Source: Tuctoria greenei
Taxonomy: Eukaryota > Streptophyta > Magnoliopsida > Poales > Poaceae
DNA length: 64,000 bases
NCBI GenBank assembly: GCA_036927565.1
Contig: JAYESD010000005.1
Location: forward strand, 99,674,301-99,738,300
Direction of reading: 5' to 3'
Shown: positions 56,247-64,000 of the stretch, in pieces
Position numbering within the stretch: position 1 is the first letter of the stretch
Layout of the letters: each line of letters starts with the position of its first letter
Made by a program: the position numbers and the translations under genes
Notes under the pieces: generated by a model
Told to the model about the DNA's origin: nothing
What the model saw: the letters and a program-made list of their open reading frames with translations, nothing else
Database searches by the model: none

Positions 56247-59200
56247 TGTGGGGACTGGGGTCCCGACATCCAAGGATCTCATCGGGGGGTGTCGTGCGAT
56301 GCGACACCGAACATCATACACGAAAAGAACGAGAATAAAACACAACACAAGTCTTTTATTTATAAACACAGCGGAAATTTTACAATATATAACGTAGGAA
56401 AGAAGTCTATACATAATATTACACTCTCAGCACTAGCTATGCATGAGTAAAGCTTTCCATGCCCTCGGACGCTTTACACTAGCAGCACTCGCAGATATCG
56501 GCGGCGTGCAGGGCTTCCACTCAGCCGTGAACCCTAAAGGGGTAAGGCGTCATCGTTAGGCCCTTCATCAATGGTATAAACTGCAAAAACTAGTTAATTG
56601 CAAACGTGAGCATAAGGCTCAACAAGACTAACCCATCTCACTAGACATATGCAAGGTAAGGACTGAACATAGGTAAGAAATAGCATAAGTAGACTAGCCT
56701 ACCAGTGGATCCTTATAGTCATGTTTTAAATAGCAAATGAAATTCCTCAGGCATGGCACATCATAGACTCCATAATCAAACAAGAAACGCTTTACCGATG
56801 ATATAACATGCACAAGGCACATACTGCTATTACCGGTTAAGTGTTTGAAAACTGTGAACTCTAATTGTACTATCTCTAAGCCACACAAGGTTGCAAAAAA
56901 ATTATGATTCAATACATCATATTCTTCTGGCTTCTTCATTATTTACTACGTCACGACAGCGACAGACAAGTGGTACTCAAATAATTGCGAGGGACGGTGA
57001 TGGCAATCAGTAGACACCCGGCTACATGACACGCACACCCGCGTGGGAGACACATACATGCTATCCTCCCCGCGTCATACGTGGCCACCTTTCACCCAAG
57101 ACCCCAATGTCGACAAACCCCTTCATCCCGAGCAAAAGGTCCCCTACATAGACACGTCGAAGTTGTCCGCTAGAAGATTTACACCTTTGTGCCTTCACAT
57201 CTCCATTCAAGGACAACAAGGAGTCTCCACGCTACAGTCTTGAGTTACATCAGTTTATTGGGCCCATATCCCATTATGCAACCGATAGAGTTCAAGCTTG
57301 CCCAACGGTGCCGCATACGACATGGTCCTCAAGCGGCACAGGCAGGGCTATGCGCCCAAGACTCCATCTCGTCGACTCCTATCCCCCTGCCTGGTCTCGT
57401 ATTCATCCCATAAGCCATCCTTTCATCTTTCACCCTCATATAAACTGTTATTCCTATCTCACAAGTAGATTCCAACTACTCGACTTCTACCGGTATATCT
57501 ACAACATTAGCATTAGCAATTCTACACGTCAAGCTGTAAACCTTTCCAACCCTCCCATAGGATTTGTGGAAATGCAGGTGGAGTATCAAAAACCTTATAC
57601 GTAATGCACAATATCAACTGAAGATGTAAGTGAATAAAACTGGAAAAATTTGAAAAGCTTTTAAAAGCAAACTGGGGCTTGCCTTAGTGTGCATCTCGAT
57701 TAAACATTAATGGTTAGTGGTTTTCCTCCGGAGACTCCACCAAGGACTTCAAGTGGACACTCTAGACCTCTCATCCAAGTGACACTCCTCGTCAATATCG
57801 ATCACTACATGACATGCATATAGAACATATATGAATGCTAGTGAAATTATAATGCATATATAGTTCATAAGCTTCTAACTATGTTTATAGTGAGTGAATG
57901 ATCTTAATTGACTTTGGGACTTTTATGGTAGATACTAGGGACTATAATGGAGACTCTTGCAAAGAACAGGAGATGATCAAGGAAGCTTGTTGTCTCTAAA
58001 ATTATGGCAAGCAATAACCTTCCCAGAATTTTAGAGGAGAAACTGTAGCTTTAACATAGCTACCAGTTGACGATCACGATAGAGGAGGTTGTCCTGGTTT
58101 TAGCAAAATTGCTTTCACAATTTTCTAAGCATATATGAGTGAGATATTGAATTTGAATGTTGCTAAGAATTCTTGGAATTATTTTATAATTGAAATTAGA
58201 CTTTCAGTTATCATCTAGGTTTGGAACTGAATTTGGAGTATAATATTATGTCAATTAAATCTGAAACTTTTACTAGAGTTGGTAAATGACTAAAAGAATG
58301 TTTAGGTCATATTTGGTATATAACAAGGAAATTGAACATCTGTAATAATTCAATGACTGAAAAAGGCAATTGAATTATACAGAAAGTTATACTGTTTTTT
58401 ATACCAAATTACTTGTACAAATTTAAAGTTCAGAGTATAAGGATTATACAGAATTTTACTTGAGATTTTTAGAGCAAGGCTACAAGGAGAAATTGAATTT
58501 AGAAGTTTGAATCCATTTATGGTTACAATTCTGTTACATAAATGAACAGCAGAAAACATTTTAAATTTGGTTAACTTATACAGGCTCAATGGCTCCCAAA
58601 CTTTTTCTGGTGACCAATACAGGACAAAGTATTTTATATGAAATTTGGGGATTTTTCCAGTGTAGAGATTTGCTGTAAAAATTCCAGGAATGTCTGGAGA
58701 AAGATAATTATCCATAAATAAAAAATTATTTTCATGGACATAAAATGATATTAACAGAATCAAGAGCTCAAGGGCTTTCAAAACAAATTTGTTTGAAGAT
58801 TTTAGGATAAATATACAGAGAGTTATGGATTTTCTAAGTTTGAACTAAATCTGGAATTAAATTTCAATGGGAAAATTGGAATAAGCAGTGGGCCCCACGG
58901 TTTTAAAATGGACCGGTGGCATTCAAGCCAAACGGGGGCCACAGAGAGAACGTTGTAGCCACAGCCGATCCACGGACCGCACCAGATCCGGGGCGCGCCT
59001 TCCTTTCACTGATGAACGGGCCCTACAAGGGGTCGTCTTCCACATCGGGCTGGCGGCGCGCGCCGCGCTCCGGCGAGCCTCGCCGGAACCGAGTTCCCGG
59101 CCACTGCAGTGCCTGTTTTGGCCACCTAACCTTAAATTCATGCGCTGAACACGATGGTGGGGTCGGTTAAGCTTGCCGACGGCCGGAAACGGCAGCGGCG

Positions 59201-60519
59201 GCTAGGGTTTCGACGAACACGAATTCGCCTCGCCAAGGGCTAAAACCACCCGGTAAATGATCGGAGAGCATCCTGGGATCATGAGGATGACCAAAACGAA
59301 CTCCTATTGAGGTGGAAATTGCCGCATAACCAAGTTCGACGGCGACCCATGGCTTTTCATCGTGCGACCGCAAGAACTTCAATTTCCATGCATGTGGTCG
59401 ATAACTTTTGGGCGTTTTGGGCAAGGATGTGCACTAGAATGTGTAGAAGCTACTTTCCAAGAAAATTGACGAAATATGGCACGTGCAAACCGAATTTGAA
59501 TAAAGAACTGAGGCGTGCAAAAGAGCTATGCGTCAGTTCTTCGAGGAAAACCCGAGCTACAAGCTATGAAAAGAGCTGAAAATTTGCGAGCAGGAACTAG
59601 ACGTGATTGCAAACCCTTTTCCTTAAAGGATCGAAGCTTGATGATGGCCGTATCTGAGGTTCCACGGAGAAGCAGAGAACTCTCTCGGTGGCCTTCCCAT
59701 CGGCGGCGAGAAAACATCGAAATACAACTAACACAAAGCATGAGACAATGAAACAATCGATGGAGAAGATAGAGAGGAAGGCTGTGCCACTATTCTATGT
59801 TTGTACCTCGGTGCAACACGGGCTCAATTGCCGGTGAAACCGAAGAACAGAGAGGGCGGTGGTCATCCGTTTCTTGCTCCAGGGATGAACAAGGACGAAG
59901 TAATCGACTTGGGGACTGGGGAGATCATAAGGAGGAGCCTTGCGATGGTTTGTATGCAGCTGGAGGGCGCTGCTTGCGCGCCGTCGCGCTGGAGCATGCA
60001 GCGCGCGCACTGGCGCGAGCAGCGGCCTCTGTTTTGCGGCTGCACGTGGGTAGAAGCTGACCAGTGGGTCCCACCAGCCACTTCAATGTACAGCTCACTT
60101 GTAAATTCAATTCAAAATAGTAAATGAGCTCTAAAAATTGTGAAACTTCGTGGATAAGTCAAGCAGGTCATGCTTATCTTGATTTTGTGTTCAGATTCTA
60201 TGTTCAAATAAGTTTGAATAGAATTCAAAATTTGAATTTAAATATGGTTTGAATTTTCTATGCGTCTCAAATAAAATAGCAAATGAAGTTCAAAAATCTT
60301 GGGACTTTGTAGAGAGAGTATTTGGAATAATTGGAATCCATTGGTCAACTCATATCTGCATGATAATTTCATTTGAACAGTAGCAAATTTTATTTTTTTG
60401 AATTCCCTCTTTTGGAGTTTGAATTAATTTGTTTTCCTCATTTCCTTCTTAATTATTTTTATGATTCAAAATTTTTGTCCTAACCGAGTTTTTGAATTAT
60501 AGAAACTTGGGCTTTTACA
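56247..60519 (-). repeat. Element G (Tekay/Del) 3' LTR, 4273 bp
   Basis: It runs on the minus strand from TGTAAAAGCCC (60519) to the end CCCAGTCCCCACA (56247). It abuts the polypurine tract on one side and Athila integrase on the other, with the five flanking bases CATGG (plus strand, 56242-56246) as the expected target duplication. It aligns with copies C and D. A GC-rich leader-like part (58900-60110) opens long spurious frames. Very long LTRs are typical of Tekay/Del elements. Confidence 0.85.
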
Positions 60520-60532
60520 TTCCACCCCACTT
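60520..60532 (-). promoter_or_regulatory. Element G polypurine tract
   Basis: The minus strand reads AAGTGGGGTGGAA, directly before the LTR start TGTAAAAG. It touches the pol stop codon at 60533-60531. Confidence 0.88.
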
Positions 60533-61769
60533 AAAAGAATCTCATCCCGAGATTACAATAGGAAGGATTAAAGGAAAAGATCTGATGAACATATGCCACT
60601 AACAAGTCCGGATAGTTCGTTCTAAGGTATTCCTCGCTTTCCCACATTGCTTCTTCAGCGGTATGGTTATACCACAATACTTTGTAAAAGTTTAACGTCC
60701 GACTTCTTGTGGTGCGAGTCTTCTCATCAATGATCTTGTCTGGGTGCTCAAAATAAGTGAGATCAGGTTGTAGAGCTTCAAGATCTTCCGTGCAAACTTG
60801 AGCTGGGGTTTTGAGACACTTCCGCAACTGAGAGATGTGGAATACAATGTGAATTTCAGAGAGAGAGACCGGTAACTCCAATCGATGGGCCATGGGTCCG
60901 CATTTTTCAATAACTACGAACGGCCCAATGAAACGTGGAGCTAGCTTCCCTTTTACTCCGAAGCGATGAATCCCTTTCATCGGAGATACCCGAAGGTAAA
61001 CGTGATCCCCGATGTCGAAGTTAGGTCGACGTCGTCTATCTGCATAACTGTTCTTTTGAGATTGAGCATCCTTGATATTGGCTTGGATCACTTGCACTCG
61101 TTCTTCAGCTTCGTTGACAAGATCAATGCCATATATCACTCTTTCACTCGACTCACACCAATTCAATGGTGTGCGGCACTTCCTGCCATAGAGGGCTTCA
61201 TATGGTGCCATCTGGATACTAGCTTGATAGCCATTGTTGTATGAGAACTCCGCCAATGGTAAGTGATCATCCAAGTTCTTGCCATGGTGGATGGCACAAG
61301 CTTGTAGCATGTCCTCAAGGACTTGATTTACCTGCTCAGTCTGACCATCAGTCTGCGAATGATAAGTAGAGCTTCGAATCATCTTGGTACCCAATGATGT
61401 GTGGAGCTACTCCCAAAATCGAGCAACAAACAAGGCTCCACGATCTGAAATGATAGTGCGGGGCACTCCATGTAAGCACATGATCCTTGTGAGATACAAC
61501 TCTGCATACTTGGGAGCATGATAGTTGGTGTTGACAGGGATAAAATGAGCTGACTTGGTCAACTGATCAACTATCACCCAAATGGAATCATGCTTACAGA
61601 ATGTGAGAGGCAATCCAACGATGAAGTCCATACTGATGTCCTCCCATTTCTAGACCGGTATGCTTAAAGGTTGTAGCTGTCTGGCTGTCCTCAAATGGTC
61701 GACTTTCACTCGCCGACATGTATCACATTCGGATACATACTTCACTATCTCTTGCTTCATCCGGGACCA
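60531..61769 (-). pseudogene. Element G integrase and chromodomain
   Basis: The zinc-finger His/Cys residues straddle the stop at 61772-61770, with CDTCRRVKVDHL at about 61720. The core is MDFIVGLPL, VIVDQLTKSAHFIP and RTIISDRG (61631-61407), broken by TAG at 61409-61407, then SSTYHSQTDGQTEQVNQVLED (61394 on). The GPF/Y-like part (KLAPRFIGPFVVIEKCGPMAHRLELP) follows, then the C-terminal chromodomain (DEKTRTTRSRTLNFYKVLWYNH, EEAMWESEEYLRTNYPDLL). Chromodomains steer integration toward modified chromatin. All parts share one frame. Confidence 0.92.
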
Positions 61770-63683
61770 CTAGAATTTCTTCTTCAGATCTTGGTACATC
61801 TTGTTGCTACCCATATGAATAGAGTACTTTGATAAGTGAGCTTCATCCAAGATCTTCTTTCGAAGTTCCATGTCATGGGGTACGACTATATGGTCTTTAA
61901 ACCAAATAGTACTGTGATCATCACATCGAAAGCATTTCATCTCACCCTCCTTCATTCTCCTTTGGATGTGTGACATCCCTATGTCTTTCTGCTGAGCTTC
62001 TACAATCTCTTCTTGGATGGTGGGAATGAGAGCAAGATTATAGAGCGCTCCATAAGGAACCAAGTATAAACTCGGCTCGTCTTCTTCCATTGAAGTGATG
62101 GATAAATAATTTACATGGGACTTGCAGCTCAGTGCATCTGCAACCACATTCGCCTTGCCAGGATGGTAGTGAATCTCAATCTCATAATCTTTGATCAACT
62201 CTGACCGTCTTCGTTGTCACATATTCAAGTCTTTTTGGGTGAAGACGTACTTCCAACTCTTATGATCAGTGTAGAGATGCACTAGATTGCCTAATAGATA
62301 GTGCCTCCACAACTTAAATGCGAGCACCACGGCAGCGAGCTCGAGATCATGAGTCAGATAATGTTGTTCATGATTCCGAAGCTGTTGGGACCCATATGCG
62401 GCTCTTCTATCTTGCATGAGTACACAACCCAGACCAATGTCAGATGCATCACAATAGACATCAAATGGTTTGGTTGTGTCCGGTTGAGCCAACACTGGTG
62501 CGGTTGTGAGGTGTTTCACCAAGGCTTGAAATGCTTCTTCACATTCTTTAGTCCATACATACTTCATTCCCTTCTTCAGTAGTTCTGTCATTGGTTTAGA
62601 TATATTTGAGAAACTTGGAATGAACCTCCAATAATAGCCAGCCAAGCCAAGAAAACTGCGAACTTCATGTACAAACTTGGGAAATTTCCACTTTAGGACT
62701 TGTAAAATTTTGCTTGGATCAACTGCAATACCATCAACCGAGATGATGTGCCCTAGAAATGGCACTTGGCTAATCCAAAACTCACACTTGCTGAACTTCA
62801 CATACAGTTTGTGATCCATTAACCGTTGAAGCACAATATGCAAGTATTTAGCATGATCTTCTTCGGATTTAGAATAAACCAAGATGTCGTCAATGAATAC
62901 CATGACAAACTTTTCCAACTCCGGCATGAACACAGAATTCATGAGATACATGAAGTGAGCTAGTGCATTGGTCAACCCAAAGGACATGACGAGATACTCA
63001 TACAGCCCATACCTCGTCGAAAATGCGGTTTTAGGAATGTCCTCAGCTCGAATCTTAATCTGATGATAACCTGAACGAAGGTCCATCTTCGAGAATACCT
63101 TAGCACCCACTAGTTGATCGAATAAGATATCAATGCGTGGTAGTGTATACTTGTTCTTGATGGTGACAGCATTCAGTGGATGATAGTCCACACACAACCT
63201 CAAAGGCTCATCCTTGTTCTTCACAAACAACGCAGAACAACCCCAAGGTGATGAACTTGGGAAAATAAAACCGTTGCTCAATAAGTCATTCAGCTGCTCC
63301 TTCAATTCTGCAAGTTCCTTCGGTGCCATCCTATACGGCTTCCTCGAGATTGGCATGGTTCCTGGTGCCAGTTCAATTTTTAACTCGACGTCACGTTCTA
63401 GTTGCATGCTGGGAAGATCATTAGGTAACATGTCTGGATATTCACACACCACTGGGATATCCTGAAGCTTCTTGGCACTTATGTGATGCACTGCTGAGAC
63501 TCTTGGTGCAGTATTCAAAAGATTCAAAGTGTTGCAACCATGGACTTGAGAATTCAGTTGGACAGTCCGTGAGCTGATATCAAAGATAGCTCCATGATGT
63601 GTCAACCATGACATCCCCAAGATGAGGTCAATCTGCTGACCTTCTAAGATGATGAGGTTCACCGGATAGATACTTCCACCCAT
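61770..63683 (-). pseudogene. Element G reverse transcriptase and RNase H
   Basis: It is in the same frame as integrase. Motifs: PISRKPYRMAPKELAELKEQL, SPWGCSALFVKNKDEPLRLCVDY, FSKMDLRSGYHQIKI, KTAFSTRYGLYEYLVMSFGL and the catalytic FIDDIL at 62897-62880. VPFLGHIIS, GYYWRFIPSFS and PFDVYCDASDIGLGCVLMQD follow, the last being RNase H, then LYTDHKSW. TGA at 62219-62217 cuts RNase H after DLNM; the frame continues with the tRNase-H end YHPGKANVVADALS to TAG at 61772-61770. Reverse transcriptase copies the element RNA into DNA. Confidence 0.93.
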
Positions 63684-64000
63684 GCACAGAGGTGCTCAAG
63701 AAACAACCTCATTTGCTGAAATATTGTCTCCAGGTGAACTGAAACGGAAAGGATGTGAGACAGTCACAATTGGAACTTGATGTTTTAGCACAAAAGACTT
63801 GCTCACAAAGTTATGAGTAGCTCCAGAGTCAAACAGAACGACTACTAGTTGATCATGTAAAGTAAACATGTCTGCTAAAACAGGTTCTCCTTCTAGAATG
63901 TCCTCAATGGCAGCATAATTAACACTGGCAGACTTCGATGAAGCTTTCTTTTTAAGTTTGTGGTGCTGATCAGAATTTTCGGAAAAGGACAATTGGACAC
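63684..64000 (-). pseudogene. Element G protease (partial, runs off window)
   Basis: The frame from the right edge reads DILEGEPVLADMF, then VVVLFDSGATHNFVSKSFV with the active-site DSGA at 63830-63819, and HPFRFSSPGDNI. TGA at 63698-63696 interrupts it, and the same frame continues as MGGSIYPVNLIILEGQQIDLILGMSWL in the next feature. The gag part is outside the window. Confidence 0.9.

Larger units (their letters stand above)
56247..64000 (-). mobile_element. Element G: Tekay/Del-type chromovirus, 3' half
   Basis: The LTR plus gag-pol coding sequence run off the right edge. Protease, reverse transcriptase, RNase H, integrase and chromodomain follow in gypsy order on the minus strand. It is nested in an Athila integrase. 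The 5' LTR is outside the window. Confidence 0.93.

Noticed and set aside
56013..56450. Plus-strand ORF spanning the Athila/G junction
   Set aside because: It crosses an insertion boundary and is the complement of integrase and LTR sequence.
58888..60127. GC-rich ORFs on both strands, possible gene exons
   Set aside because: They lie wholly inside the Tekay LTR of G; the matching region of copy C (7390-8530) also opens unrelated frames, as GC-rich leaders do.

Overview
The window is plant nuclear DNA, almost certainly from a grass (Poaceae). It is a pile of nested transposable elements and I found no intact host gene. The evidence is Tekay/Del-type, Athila-type and Tat/Retand-type Ty3-gypsy elements, Sirevirus-type and other Ty1-copia elements, and an L1-type LINE with grass-like ORF1 motifs, plus a decayed plant pentatricopeptide-repeat (PPR) gene. 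I cannot name the species.

Left half. 1-566 is a Tat-like LTR piece. 567-3418 holds decayed low-copy sequence ending in a PPR pseudogene. That gene is cut five codons before its stop by a 589-bp solo LTR (2807-3395, target duplication CTTGG). A Tekay LTR piece (about 3470-5270) follows. Next comes a minus-strand copia element, F, whose gag-pol is split between 5271-6690 and 28693-30221, with its 5' LTR from 30222. A 3'-truncated Tekay LTR (6691-9024 plus 27868-28692) lies in the gap. Inside that LTR sits gypsy element A (9025-27862, duplication CTATC). Inside the gag of A sits a complete minus-strand Sirevirus, S (11541-22720, duplication GTGAC). F, Tekay LTR, A and S therefore form a four-level nest. 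About 31.83-36.88 kb is a decayed LINE.

Right half. The LINE is cut by a short LTR piece (36884-37099), followed by a minus-strand Athila LTR and 3' UTR (37100-38768, resuming 50478-about 51250). Element B, a minus-strand relative of A, is inserted in that Athila UTR (38769-50472). Then come an inverted Athila LTR fold-back (51.26-51.89 kb), a second Athila 3' end (to 56246), and a minus-strand Tekay element G inserted in its integrase. G has a 4273-bp LTR at 56247-60519 and gag-pol coding up to the right edge.

The most unusual items are in A and B. Both have LTRs and gag but no reverse transcriptase or integrase; B keeps a protease. Both carry, next to the 3' LTR and on the opposite strand, a long gene for a conserved domain followed by a coiled coil. 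That gene has a 79-nt putative intron at the same place in both copies. B also has a 70/117-bp higher-order tandem array that A lacks. Other points of note are a 28-bp motif shared exactly by Tekay-like and Athila-like LTRs, and widespread C-to-T type decay. Coordinates with a target duplication are exact; those marked approximate are read by eye.
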